Assembly: GCA_951799405.1 (NCBI GenBank)
Contig: OX637350.1
Span: forward strand, 9,161,852 to 9,225,851
Source: Agapetus fuscipes
Lineage: Eukaryota; Arthropoda; Insecta; Trichoptera; Glossosomatidae
Direction of reading: 5' to 3'
Length of the DNA: 64,000 bases
The notes below the pieces were generated by a model. That model made no database searches, was not told the origin of the DNA, and saw nothing but the letters and a program-made list of their open reading frames with translations. The position numbers were made by a program, and so were the translations under genes. The stretch's first letter is position 1. Each line of letters begins with the position of its first letter. Of the stretch, positions 44,932-56,290 are shown one piece after another.

Positions 44932-44992
44932 ACTTGGTCGTTGCTATAGACTGCTTCAATTACCAGACGAGATCCAGTTGCTGTAAGGCTGG
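44932..44992 (-). mobile_element. SINE-2 body fragment
   Basis: TTGGTCGTTGCTATAGACTGC and GATCCAGTTGCTGTAAGGCTGG match the SINE-2 body on the minus strand. Confidence 0.6.
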
Positions 44993-45671
44993 GAAGTGTT
45001 ATAAGTGTAACAGTAAGTAAAATTTATAAAAAATCTATTTAATATGCACACGTGGTTTCGAGCAATAATTGGCAATCGCCGAGAGGTACGGAAATTGAAT
45101 GGAATATCAAGGGAGAATTAATTTAAACTCTAAAATAAATTCAAAGGGCTCGATAAAGATAAACAGCGGGAAATCCAAAAGCGCGGGCCTTGTGCAAATC
45201 TGGTACAAAATTAATCACGATTCTCAGAGAGGACTTTTGTGTGTACGCGACAAGTTTTAATTGCATACATATTGTCGGAAAATAATGTATTTTTTTACTT
45301 TTCGTGTTTTGTCTTCAATTTTTAAAGGGTAGTATTATATATATTGCATAATTTTTAAAACGATCTTTTCAACTATTTATAATTTTACTTTCACATTCAA
45401 TACATACTTTTTTTAATTCTCTTAAAGATAAAACACGAGTTTGAATTGATATTCAGTATCAACTGATATCAACTGTCGTTAAGCTTCCGTGAAATGATTT
45501 TTTTGAAATTCGCAAAACTCAACATGCACTTTTTTGAAATTTTTTCACAGGTCAAAAGATTTTAAGAGACTTGCCTGATGGAAGTTATTTTTATTGGCGA
45601 ATAAAACAAAGTAAAATTTAGTATTCAGGTACTTCAGTGTCCTATTTAAGTCAAACATTCTTTCAAATATT
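44993..45671. other. AT-rich DNA, nothing recognised
   Basis: No gene or repeat family seen. Confidence 0.45.
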
Positions 45672-45930
45672 CCTTGACTTAATGTTTGGTATGAGGTTGA
45701 CCACCCATACTGTGAAAAATGGTTCACTTTGCCAATGTAACCCGTGTTTCAGGGAAGGCCAGTAAAAGTTGAAGGGCTTATATTCATTTGAGGCTTGGAT
45801 TTTAATTTCTAAGTACACATGTGACATTGGTAAGCGCGAACTTTTACGTGTCTGTACGTGGGTATGCATTTGATATGAGTTTTGAATGTTAATAGACCTT
45901 TGCAACTTAGATTATAGATTATTATAGAGT
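45672..45930 (+). mobile_element. Family A repeat, full length (GATTATA type)
   Basis: ATTCCTTGACTTAATGTTTG to CAACTTAGATTATAGATTAT. This well-preserved copy shows the standard 5' edge. Confidence 0.88.
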
Positions 45931-46641
45931 GATTTGATTAAATCAACCATTCGTTAAATATTTCATACCCAACTTTTTTAGGTCAGTGACATTTATAAAA
46001 TTAATACATACATACATATACAAAAGAAACACAACAAAGGTGTCTGCTGAAGACATTGGCTATTACACTACGGAACTTTGATAATATTTAAATCATTATT
46101 CTCTGACAACTGTTGTCAAACCTGTATATACTTCATCCCCACTTTTTTATGTAGGTCAGTGCCATCTATAAAGTTCTTATTGAATATAAGAAACCACCTT
46201 TTTTAACATGATGAAACATCTGAAGTCATTGAAAGTTAATTAGTATAATACATATTTAAATAACCTAACCAAACATTGGACTAGAATGTAGGTGGTGAGG
46301 CCATATGCATTTATAATAATGTATCTTCTGTTGGATCTATAATTTAACTGAACACTGAAGGCTACGAATTCTATAAATTTTAAATACAACTGAGCAAACG
46401 TTCTCACGCCATCATTGTTAATTTATATTCGTGTTTCAAGGACATGAAACTGAAACTATGTTTTTAAATGTCGTTTTTTTTTAATTTTCAATTCAGATTA
46501 AGAAACTTAGGAGAGAAGAAATCCGGAGAATCTATAATGTTTCGAAGATATTCTGCAATAGGGAAGAGAAGAAAATATTTCTAGTGAGACCATGCTGGAA
46601 AAACAAGTCTTTATCTGGATTTGGGAAAATATTAGCAGTTG
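45931..46641. other. AT-rich DNA with a local duplication
   Basis: TTTTTTAGGTCAGTGACATTTATAAA (about 45974) and TTTTTATGTAGGTCAGTGCCATCTATAAA (about 46143) are two diverged copies of one short sequence. No gene seen. Confidence 0.45.
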
Positions 46642-46945
46642 AGTCCGGTTGATAGCTTAGTTGGTAGAGTGCTTGCATTCCACGCTGAGAGCTCGACTTC
46701 GAAACTCACCGAAGGTATCAGAAATGATTTCCCGTTTCGGCGTTTATTCTAAACCCAAAATAAAATACCGACAACGTTTACTCAGCCTTCACAAGAAATG
46801 AGTACTAGCTCCCTCGGGAACTGGGAAACCCCCATTTCAATTGATGTGGTTGGCGTATGTTTGGCAGCCTAACCTGTAACAATAAATCGGTTCCACTCGC
46901 CACATGTGACCCCTTAATGCGGTAAGGAGTTACCTTATGTAGTTT
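46642..46945 (+). mobile_element. SINE-1, diverged
   Basis: GAGTCCGGTTGATAGCTTAG (A-box region) to GGTAAGGAGTTACCTTATGT. The B box has decayed to GACTTCGAAACTC and the tail units are lost. Confidence 0.85.
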
Positions 46946-47916
46946 ATGAATATGTCATGCATTGGACCATCTTGAAGAATACCAAATAATAGTTGGGCAT
47001 TCTTCTTGTATGATGCTTTTGGGGACAGGATACAATTCTAGATAAAGCGAAGAAAGATGACTCAATGGACTTGGTACAAAACCACATAGAAAAAAATGTG
47101 ACGTCATGTGATCGGGTTGCTGAATTAAAAGGCAAGATTCTTTTTATCGCTTGCTAAGTACCGTAGTCCCAAAAAAGTGTGCCACTGGCCAGTCTAGAAA
47201 AAATTACCTTATTTGTGAGTCCGTTCCGGCTTAGAATCGCTTTTCCGAAATGGACTTTTTCTGATTCACAGGTCACACATCTCTGATTTAATTAAACACG
47301 AATCTTTAATTTCACAATATCTTTGCAATTTACATAATTAATATAATAACAAATTAATATAAATAAAAACAAATTCTCATATTTTGTCTGTTCTGTATAC
47401 AGTAAAGTACAGACAACTTTTAGCATCAAAAAGAAGGAAACATAATAAAATCAGAAAATATGTTTTTTTCAATTGATATTTTCACATGTGAGAGTTGTGG
47501 AATGTCACACATTTCTAGTAATAAACGCCAGTAATGCCCAAGTGCGGCACGCGAGCCGTTAAAGTGCAGTAAATCTTTGTGACTGTCCATAATAATCACG
47601 GCAACGGGGCATTCGTCATTGTTTTTAACCACTGTGGGGGCAGCCATGCGGGCACCGCATTCAATTGCTCGGCCACTCTGTAACGTGATGTGACCAAATT
47701 AAATAAAAAATAACGTGCATTTGTTGTTTAAAAAGTTTTTTTTTTTTTGTTTCTATTCCGTTTTATTGCAACATTAAATCATAAAATATTTTAATGCTCA
47801 CATTAAACGTCGTTTAAATGTATAATGACACTGCAAACACTCGTTTAGTTTTTTTTTTGACAAATTCATACATGATAATTTAATTAATCAGAATGAACAC
47901 TTTTGCTAACAAATTT
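46946..47916. other. AT-rich DNA, nothing recognised
   Basis: The 73-codon minus frame at 47426-47647 lies in a GC-richer patch but is unrecognised. Confidence 0.4.
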
Positions 47917-48044
47917 GGGTTTTTATATTATAGGTCCACATGCGGCATGTGTTAGCGCAAAATTAAACATGTCTGCTTGTGGGAATGCGTTTAATATGAA
48001 TCTTAAATGATGTATAACTTTGCAGCTTAGATTTAGATTTAGAA
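47917..48044 (+). mobile_element. Family A 3' half (GATTTA type)
   Basis: GGTCCACATGCGGCATGTGT to CAGCTTAGATTTAGATTTAG. It is 5'-truncated and followed by another unit in the same direction 24 bp on. Confidence 0.82.
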
Positions 48045-48067
48045 CACCCCAGAAATATTTTTTCTTT

Positions 48068-48312
48068 TGACTTGAAGGTTGGTATGATGCTGACCACAAA
48101 TACTGTAAAAAATGGTTGCCTGTGACAATGTCACGCCTGTTTGAGGGAAAGTCGGCAAGAGTTACAGGGCTTATGTTTATTTGAGGCAGGGTTTTTATTT
48201 GTAAGTCCACATGCAGCACGTGTAAGCGTGAAATTATATGTGCCTGCTAACAAGATTGCATTAAATATGAATCTTAAATTCAAAATGCTTTTGCATCTTA
48301 GATTACATATTA
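48068..48312 (+). mobile_element. Family A repeat, full length, diverged
   Basis: TTTGACTTGAAGGTTGGTATG to TTTTGCATCTTAGATTACAT. The standard 5' edge is recognisable. Confidence 0.82.
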
Positions 48313-48365
48313 AAGTTATTAATTTTCCAATCGAACTTATGTATATTGGTTGGAAATTATTGAAA

Positions 48366-48440
48366 TGTCAAAAAAAATATCTGCGAGGGATCAAACCACG
48401 AATCTCTCGGTCAAAAATCCGTCAATATAACCACTAGGTT
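48366..48440 (-). repeat. tRNA-like sequence
   Basis: On the minus strand GTAACCTAGTGGTTATATTG fits an A box and GTGGTTTGATCCCTCG a B box, about 35 bp apart. The arms pair poorly. It is probably a decayed SINE head or tRNA pseudogene. Confidence 0.45.
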
Positions 48441-48998
48441 ACGAATAATCATCAAACTTCATTTTTGCTATGCTGCATATAGATAAAATACTTTTTTCGT
48501 ATCTTAATTTCTTGGTTTACCGTTCCAATATTGTGGTTTTTTACCAAATAACATGTCGCTAGTATCTTCCCTACAAATGCAAAAGAGATAACAGTAAAAA
48601 TACATTCGTTATAAAATATTTTTCGCAAGCGTGCCGTTGCTGTTGTGTGGTCGAAAAAATAATGGCTCCTTCCGGCAAACCACAATAAAAAGAAAGTTCC
48701 TGGTTGCTGACGTCATACGGTGGTCGATGGACCAGGCATTTAATAGTTTCCGCTGTTTGTCAAGCAAGACAAGCGATTTCATTCCGTACGATGCCTTATT
48801 TTTCCCGGTTATACCAGAGATATACTAGACTAGAGCTGGATACAAGTTACATTGATAGTTGTTTTATATAGTTCTCAAACACGTAAATCATTTACAATGA
48901 AAGTAACGCAGCTTTTCGTTTCCGGAAATTTTTCAACATATTGAAACATTTGAACTGTTTAGAAAGCAATATATTTACGTATAGTTATAAAGTAACTA
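48441..48998. other. AT-rich DNA, nothing recognised
   Basis: No gene or repeat family seen. Confidence 0.45.
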
Positions 48999-49110
48999 TC
49001 TATAATCTATGTTGCAAAGATATATAACATTTGAGATGTATATTAAATGCATTGCCACAAGTAGACACGTATAAGTTCGCGCTTAAACATGTTTCATGTG
49101 AAATATGGAA
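48999..49110 (-). mobile_element. Family A 3' part
   Basis: CTATAATCTATGTTGCAAAG to CATGTTTCATGTGAAATATGG. It is 5'-truncated. Confidence 0.75.
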
Positions 49111-49181
49111 AAAATTATCGCGATCTTTTCCTTTTAAACAAGATTATTTGAATATTGATGAATAGGTTGCATCTTGACAAA

Positions 49182-49232
49182 TAGGTTGGTATTAGGCTAA
49201 TACCCCATGCTGTACAAACTTGGAAGCCAAAA
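49182..49232 (+). mobile_element. Family A 5' fragment
   Basis: AATAGGTTGGTATTAGGCTAAT and CCATGCTGTACAAACTTGG are the first 50 bp of a unit. Confidence 0.6.
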
Positions 49233-49978
49233 CCTTTTTTTTGCTCCAGTTTTTACTTTATTTTTAGATTCAACAATTATAAGATAGTGAATAAAGGACT
49301 ATATAAACTTCCTCTTCTTTTTCGTCTTGTAGATTTGTTTGCAGTTCTGAGCGTTCTTTCTCGTCGTCGATGCCGTTCAATTATACCTTACAATGGCTAG
49401 GTAGGGTTAAAGGGAAGAAAGGGGGAAAAGCTGAGGGCTGGGGAGGGAACGGGGTGAGGGGGGTGAGCAAGGAAAGCAAGCAATGAGAAATGGGAGTAGA
49501 AAAACGGCTGCGGATATGTCGCAAGTAAAAAGTTTACCAAAACTTTTCTAAGATTACAGGGAGGTCAGTTTTAATTGGAACAAATAATTAAGTATTACAT
49601 ATTTTAAATTTGAATGATTTTAATTTTAAAAAAGTATCCAAACTGTCATGCAGCAACGAAAAAAAACACAAATAATTATAACCGATTGCTAGATAAGTTC
49701 TGAAATTGAGAATGGCATGGTTAAAAATATATTATATTTTTTAAATCTGTATATATTTTTTTTATATATAATATATTAGATATTTTTTAAATATTTATCT
49801 ATTAAAAATATATGTTTGATGCACATCAGACTGATATCAAGATGCTTCTTAATCTGCTTCGTTTCATTATAATGCAAGCTGTTACTACATATCTTCAAAT
49901 TTAACTCGCTAATCCATCAAGGGTGGCCAGCCTTTCAGAAATTTACTTTCTTTCGATTCGATGAAATCCGGTTCGAAG
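49233..49978. other. AT-rich DNA containing a G-rich block
   Basis: AT-rich apart from the G-rich tract at 49411-49465. An AT-only run lies near 49720-49810. Confidence 0.45.
49411..49465 (+). repeat. G-rich tract with strong G4 pattern
   Basis: At 49435-49463 five or more runs of 3-6 G are separated by 1-3 bases (GGG-CT-GGGG-A-GGG-AAC-GGGG-TGA-GGGGGG), the classical intramolecular G-quadruplex pattern. Confidence 0.75.
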
Positions 49979-50301
49979 ACCGGTCCGTTGTCCAGTGGCA
50001 ACACTTCGGACTCGTAAACGAAAGGTTGTGGATTCGGATCCCAGCGGAGCACAAAAATATACCATTTATATTTCCAAATATGCTCTTAGCTGGGTTGAAA
50101 AAAAATTCACAAAGCCTGTACCAAAAGACCGGTCACTGAAAGGTTCATCCAGCCTTACAGCAACTGGGTCTTGCTTGAGTATTGGCACTTTGTAGCGACG
50201 ACCAAGCTCGTACACCTCTGCGGCACTACAACAAGTGTCATAGACCCCTAGAATCTCTAGAATCTAGGGAGTCTCCCGCACAGGATTTCTTAAAAAAAAA
50301 A
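49979..50301 (+). mobile_element. SINE-2, full length
   Basis: ACCGGTCCGTTGTCCAGTGG (A box), the CTCGTAA loop, GTGGATTCGGATCCCAGC (B box, changed), the body, and an end at GATTTCTTAAAAAAAAAA. The best complete plus-strand copy. Confidence 0.88.
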
Positions 50302-50775
50302 TCTACATTGTCACCTTGAGGCATGTTTCTTTCAATGATACTTATTTTGCACAGAGATATCTTGATATTTTTTCTCCATTTCATTGCTGTTGAGTGGTTC
50401 GTAGTCCTTCTCGGCAAGCCTTCATCATCTGGTTCTCCATAGGTAGGTCGTCTTCATCTCGGGGCGAGGGTATCGCCAATCAGCCCGTTTCAGAATCCAA
50501 ACGCTTTGCCTGTCTAACGCACAGCCGGTAAAGCGTAGGAATTCTAAAGCGGGCCAACGGCTCCGTTCTCGATTAGCGCCTGCTCCGTGCTGGTACTGAA
50601 TACGCGACTCGATTATCTGGAATTGCTTCTCGATAACGTCGCTGTCTATCCGCCGATATCCATGTCTCCATCTCCTGCCTCAAATGTAAAACTATACGTG
50701 TAAACTAAACCAAGGCGTTTACACAAAAATGTATGAAGTCTTTTTCAGAATGGAGAATTTAGTCTTCTCCATACA
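50302..50775. other. GC-richer sequence, no gene recognised
   Basis: 50390-50690 is GC-richer (CTCGGCAAGCCTTCATCATC, GCTTCTCGATAACGTCGCTG) and looks like coding or old transposon sequence, but no long frame is open. Confidence 0.35.
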
Positions 50776-51026
50776 TCTATAATCTATAATCTAAGCTGCA
50801 AAGATATGTTAACATTTAAGGCTCATATTAAATGCATGCCCACAGACAGGCACATGTAGGTTCGCGCCTACACATTCTGCATGCGTGCATTCAAATAAAC
50901 AAAACCTCACATGAACATAAACCTTCCAACTGCCGCTTTTCCCTGAAACCGGGGTAGCATTGGCAAAAGTGAACCGATTTTTACAGCACGGGGGGTCAGC
51001 CTCATGCCAACCTATCAGTCAAGGAG
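50776..51026 (-). mobile_element. Family A repeat, full length (GATTATA type)
   Basis: CTATAATCTATAATCTAAGC to CCTATCAGTCAAGGAG. It directly abuts a degenerate SINE-1. Confidence 0.85.
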
Positions 51027-51265
51027 ATCAGCTCGTTAAATTCTTGAATCTCATGCCTAGAGATAGGTTTCGATTTCTATCGAGGGTATTTTTGTTTGTA
51101 TTTTATACTTTAAAGAAATACCAGCAAGGTTTAATTCCGCCTTCACACGAAATAAAAACCTACTTGGGAGCTGGAAAAACTCCACTTTAAGTGAATTAGT
51201 TAGTTAGAATGAGTAAGGCCTTACTTGTAACAATATATTGACTCCACATGCAACATACAATCTCT
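51027..51265 (+). mobile_element. SINE-1, old copy
   Basis: GAAATACCAGCAAGGTTTAA, CCTTCACACGAAATAAAAAC, GGGAGCTGGAAAAACTCCAC and CTCCACATGCAACATAC are in SINE-1 order. The head is barely recognisable. Confidence 0.6.
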
Positions 51266-53590
51266 TCGAGTACAACGCTGTAAAAAGTTTCACTAAATGT
51301 GAAGCTTATTTGTACTTCACGTTCTTATCTCGGCTACTTAAAGTGACGTCATGTAGGTATACTCGAACTAGTCTTAAGTTAAGCATGGGGTGCTGTAGAA
51401 GAAGAAGCGAAAAAAGAAGACCGAAATCGACGAAAACTTATGCCATGCTGTATACTCAGTGTAGAGATAAAATATCTTAATTATATATTGATGAAATGAC
51501 GATGAAAATGAATGAAGATGAAAAAAGTGAAACAAAAATGCTTGATTGTGAAACGAATATTAAACAGCTTTAAAAGAAAAGTAAACGGAGTTTTTCTAAC
51601 AGGATTTTTTGTACTTATCTTTTGTTTGTCTGAACACTGGATGGCGGCGGTACATCTTTGTTCAGTCTTTGCCGAATTTAAATTGCAGATGCGCTAGTTT
51701 TCTTTTCTTTTGCGGCGAATCAGACTTACCTGTGAAAGAGAGAGAGAATAAAAGAAACATTAGAACGGGAATTAGCATTTGTAATGATTTCAAACTCGTG
51801 TTTAAGTTGGCGTTGGTAAAGAGATTTCATTTTCAAATTGACTTTATGTATTTTTTCAATTGAATCTAATTCATTAGAATTGTTCATAATTTTTTGTTTA
51901 ACAATCTTCCACCATTTGATAAGATATATAGATTTGCACGGACGCCCGTGTGCTGTAGGCCCATCTATCACATACACACAGGACGGGTGAGAGGAGGGTT
52001 TGAGCATACTTGTATTGTGTTTTTAACTTCACGAGAAGGCCTTGCGTCTCTTGCAAAAATATGTAGCTTTGTGTGAGTGCGCATATATTGTGTATCCTTA
52101 TGACATGTATATACAGGACAGAAAGAGGAAGGTTTAAGCGTGTTTCATATGCCAATCACCATTCAAAATAGCATACTTCTTCTCACCAAACGAATGTGGG
52201 ACGGAGCACTCTATTGTTCTGTAGAATAAAATAATGTTCAAATGCAAAAGAACTTTCTTGTTTTACTTCAAACGATGACAAAATACAACGTACAACTACT
52301 AAATTAAATTCTCAAATGACATAATATCATGATTCAGCTAAATGAACCAATTTTGATTCACATAGAAATAGCGCTCAACAAATAAAAAAGCCTTGGTATA
52401 TAAGTGTGTACCCTTGAAGTGACATAATAGATATATAATCGTTGCCATAAGTCTTTACCACAATATCAGAATCTTTCTAATAACAGACAAAGCTATGCAT
52501 GCTGAAGCTCTCACACACGTATTGAAAGGTCGTCGTACCGCGGGACTGTAGTGCCATTATCACCCCGTTATGTTTCTCCATTGTCATTGTATACTTCTGA
52601 TTGCCTTTTCTACAAACGCTCACAGCCTGAGCTGCAATGTGCTCCAGCTTTATCTTTTGTATTGTAACATGAGCACATGTTTAAACCACCACATATTCTA
52701 CTATATTTGTTAGATATTGTGCATGCTGTAGATAATTGAACTCTATGCAAGTTCAAAACGGTTTGCGAATTTCTCTGCACAAAATATATTTGAAATACGA
52801 GTAGCACCTAAATATTGTGTTAGAGTGCCAATATTCATTGACAAGGACAAATAATAAGTATAATATCAAACACGGCGATCTAGGATTGTGTACAAAGAGA
52901 AGAAAATAATTTTCTGCGTCCAGGAATCCACCAATTATTTTTGTGATATTTTGTCGTTCAAACTATCAACGGGTTTTTTTTTGTATTTGTAAAATATCTT
53001 ATTTCTAGTTCTCATTTCCTTATTATACAAAAAAAGCACAAAACGCATTTTTATGTAAAATGCAATTATACGCGCAGGTTACCGTGTAGCTTTGATAGCC
53101 AGCTTTGATAATGCTATCCGCTTGAGGAAGCAAAACGTCGCGTCGGCAGATAAAAAATCTGTGAATTAAATATAGTCTTACCCTAAATAATTATAAAAAA
53201 AACTATATAAAGTTAAAAACTTTATTTAAAATTGCACATATTTTTTGAGTCAAAAAACTCTACCTTCATTTAACAATGTATTACATAAGGATTACAGTTG
53301 AATAGTGTCCTTGCAGTGATTTAACACAAAACGGCACCACAAATATTGTCGGCTCTTTATTTCAATTTAACAGATACACAGTACTATAAAAGACATTTAG
53401 TTTGCAAGAAGATGTAAAACAATTATAATAAAATATAAATAATTCTCAGAAACTAATATACTAAGAACACCGTTCCATTAAATTTATAAATACAAAGCTT
53501 CATTGTATTAAACTAAGATGTCGTCATTCTTCTCTCGGCGTTTTGTAACACAATATTTTTCTCCGTCTACTTTCTTTTTTCTCGAGCTTT
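51266..53590. other. AT-rich DNA with two weak repeat traces
   Basis: 52335-52390 (TTGATTCACATAGAAATAGC, GCTCAACAAAT) is a weak family B match. 53090-53165 (GAGGAAGCAAAACGTCGCG, then ATCTGTGAATTAAAT) is a possible very decayed H element. Unrecognised frames of 60-93 codons cluster at 51238-52155 on both strands. Confidence 0.35.
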
Positions 53591-53593
53591 CTC

Positions 53594-53703
53594 GTTGTCA
53601 TGGAAACGATATGGTAACCTTTTAGCCAATCTTGCCTTCTCCGCCCGAAGCTCTACGCGGCATCTAAATACAAAACCGCTACGACAGAGCGTTGCCTAGC
53701 AAC
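53594..53703. promoter_or_regulatory. Two RFX X-box-like sites and a CCAAT box
   Basis: GTTGTCATGGAAAC (53594-53607) fits the RFX X-box consensus RYYNYYATRRNRAC at every position. GTTGCCTAGCAAC (53691-53703) fits its one-base-spacer form and is itself palindromic. AGCCAATC lies between them (about 53624). The segment is GC-richer than its flanks. RFX sites of this kind typically drive ciliary genes, but no recognisable exon is adjacent, so the promoter call is inference. Confidence 0.4.
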
Positions 53704-54398
53704 AGAGAGTAAAAGGTAAAATGTTTTATTCGAGATTTAACATGCAAACTTTTTGAAAAGTATTTTCAAATGATGTTCATTGTAATACGTGTTGAGACCA
53801 TACTAGATAATGTTAAGATAAAAAAACCTTTCGAACATACCAAAAAACTAAACTTACAAAATATATAAAATTAGGAAGGCGTGTTATGACCATTTTATCA
53901 ATAATATTAAGCTTTTCACAGCAATTTAAGGTAGACTTTAGAATACTCAAAATGGAAGCCAAAAATTACGAAATATAGATTTTAGACCTTCTTTTGTACT
54001 TTTTTTCTTAATAAGTATTCTCGTTGTAATTTAAAATCTTCCAAGAAACACTTGAAATTGAGAAACTTCTGATTTACTTGGGAAAAAATTACTGTCCAAA
54101 AAAAAATATTAATTACTAAATTGAATAATTCAAACACACGTTTTTCTTCTTTAATTTGTAGAGAAAATTAAAAGAATGGTAAAATTCAATTTGCATTCGG
54201 TTTTCAAACGCAGATACATTTTCAGTTATCTCAATTATTTTTCCAATACGTTTTAATCTATTTTGTTTTTCACTCGCATAAACAATCCTCTTGTTTGGGT
54301 TTATTCTCATTTTTTTTTACTCCACAAACACGCAACAAATCAATCCGAATTTTGAGCGCCATAACTGTCCAGTGTCCCAAGCATAAAATTATAAGGTC
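53704..54398. other. AT-rich DNA, nothing recognised
   Basis: A possible splice-donor-like GGTAAAATG follows the X-box region at about 53715, but no exon can be supported. Confidence 0.4.
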
Positions 54399-54503
54399 AA
54401 ACTCAACCGTAGAGTTTTACAAAAAACGTATAGAAGCAAAAACAGCGCCTCTAGAGAGAGTTTTAGTTTTCATACAAAAATGTTAAACTTTATGGTAGAG
54501 TTT
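54399..54503. mobile_element. MITE C copy
   Basis: AAACTCAACCGTAGAGTTTT to AACTTTATGGTAGAGTTT, with CAGCGCCTCTAGAGAGAGTT in the middle. About 100 bp with inverted ends. Confidence 0.68.
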
Positions 54504-55207
54504 GGATGTAAGGGTTGGGGTACTAACATCGGTGTTATGGACTGGATTTTCCCATTTCTGCCTTTAACAAACGTTTGACAGCGTCTCCCTTCCCCCGTAT
54601 TTGACCGAGATATTAATTTTTACACGCCAACGGCATTTTTATGTGAAAATTGTGTGATTGACGTATTCAGTGAAGGATTTCACATCCAGACGCGCCGTTT
54701 CAAATTCAAAACACATTTTTTTTTCACGCTAATTCTAAATTTAAATTTCCAATCATATTTTCAATCCGCTCGTGTTTTTATGTGTGCTAGGAAAATTCTT
54801 AATTGGTTTGGCGGTGTTTGCATGTTGGCCGGAAATATTTTTTTTAAATTAAATGGAAATGTTGCAGAGAAAATTAAATAACAATATAATTTAACGTTGT
54901 TATGCGATTCATTTTCTGATTTTTGCCGAAATGAAAAATAAAAACATTTTTTTTACAATTGATAAACCGCTTCAGTACATAACATGTATCTGGTTGATGA
55001 ATTTATTGGTTTACGGTATGGGATATTGAAAATCAAATATATTGTATACGTACGCTTACTTATTTATGTTCATTTTACAAATATCATCATACTTATTTTA
55101 AATACGACTAAAATAATAATTTTCTGTCTTTTCATAGTCTTTTTGGAAAAATAGTTAGTGTACAATATATGAGAATTCCTTCATTACTATATTAAACTTC
55201 TGTAATT
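54504..55207. other. AT-rich DNA, nothing recognised
   Basis: The 75-codon frame at 54654-54881 is unrecognised. Confidence 0.45.
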
Positions 55208-55310
55208 TTGTGTATTAACCCAGTGTCCCCTTCACAATGGCGGTACTCGAAAGTACTTGAGGTTATAATGAATACTAAATTAGGAAACAAAAAGCTATGT
55301 TTGTATCATA
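55208..55310 (+). mobile_element. Family H element, internally deleted
   Basis: The leader TTGTGTATTAACCCAGTG is followed at once by CCCCTTCACAATGGCGG and CTCGAAAGTACTTGAGG, the same 3' half of the hammerhead-like motif as at 16467-16506. The 5' half is decayed. Confidence 0.55.
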
Positions 55311-55378
55311 AAATGATTATACGTTGCTTATATTTTTAAAATGATATTTTTAGTATTGAATATTTTATATGTCAACAT

Positions 55379-55602
55379 GTGGGCCATACGCCAACCCCTT
55401 TAGTTGAAGTTTGAGTATTACCGCTCCCGGGAGGGCTGGTATTCATTTCTTGTGAAGGCTGAGTAAGCCTTGTCGGTATTTTTTTTGGGTTTGAAATAAA
55501 CACCCAAACGGGAAATCATTTCTGACACTCTAGTTATGATTCGAACCCGAGCTCTCGGCATGGAATACAAGCACTCTACCAACTGAGCTATCGACCGGAC
55601 TA
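55379..55602 (-). mobile_element. SINE-1, lacking the tail third
   Basis: GGGCCATACGCCAACCCCTT to GCTATCGACCGGACTA. The A box is intact and the B box is slightly changed. Confidence 0.83.
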
Positions 55603-55863
55603 ATTACCTACTACCTGATGGGGTTTTTCAAATAAATGTAGATATATGAATCCCATTGTAAACACGGCCGCGTATTTGAGATGCACACCACGAACCGGCT
55701 CCTGCGATCTGTCAAGCTCACAGTCATTCTAATCCCCCAGACGAACAAAGTGCAAATGGTTTCGAATGTACCCCGCCGAGGCAGTGTTACAAATTATCCG
55801 CTATTTGCCTTCCAGATGGGAATCCAACCTGTACCTACCCAAGTATAGCACTTAAACGTTTAA

Positions 55864-55974
55864 GCTCAAACGTAGAATCTTCCAAAAAATGTATTGAGCC
55901 TTAAACAACGCCTCTGGTTAGCGTCTTAGTTTTTGTATATTTTTCATAAACGCTGTGGTTGTTTTCAAACATAT
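55864..55974. mobile_element. MITE C copy, diverged
   Basis: GCTCAAACGTAGAATC to AACGCTGTGGTTGTTTT, with AACGCCTCTGGTTAGCGTC in the middle. Confidence 0.6.
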
Positions 55975-56290
55975 GTTTCATACTTAAGCTTCTGTACAAA
56001 CTAAAGACGAATGAAAATGCCTCATTCAATATGAAGAAATCGTTCTTTAATTATGTGTGCTTCGAAATGTTTTAAAAGGTCTTTCTTGTATCATTAAAAA
56101 TAATTGAAATATTTATTTACATTTTGAAGATGAACTTTTTAGTAGAATAGGAATGTATAGAAACCAAACAATATTGTCCCATTGACATATTTTGTATGCA
56201 TTAACCTTAATATTTGTGTACAAGATTTTTTTAAAGAATAACGCAATTTGAAATATTTCATTGTGAATGCAATAGAATTTCTTGGAATAA
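55975..56290. other. AT-rich DNA upstream of the LINE
   Basis: No endonuclease or ORF1 coding sequence is found here, so the LINE copy is 5'-truncated. The in-frame stop before the LINE frame is at 56288-56290. Confidence 0.55.

Noticed and set aside
53090..53165. Fourth hammerhead-like subtype (GAGGAAGCAAAACGTC)
   Set aside because: It lacks a pairing stem II and most of the core; kept only as a possible decayed trace.
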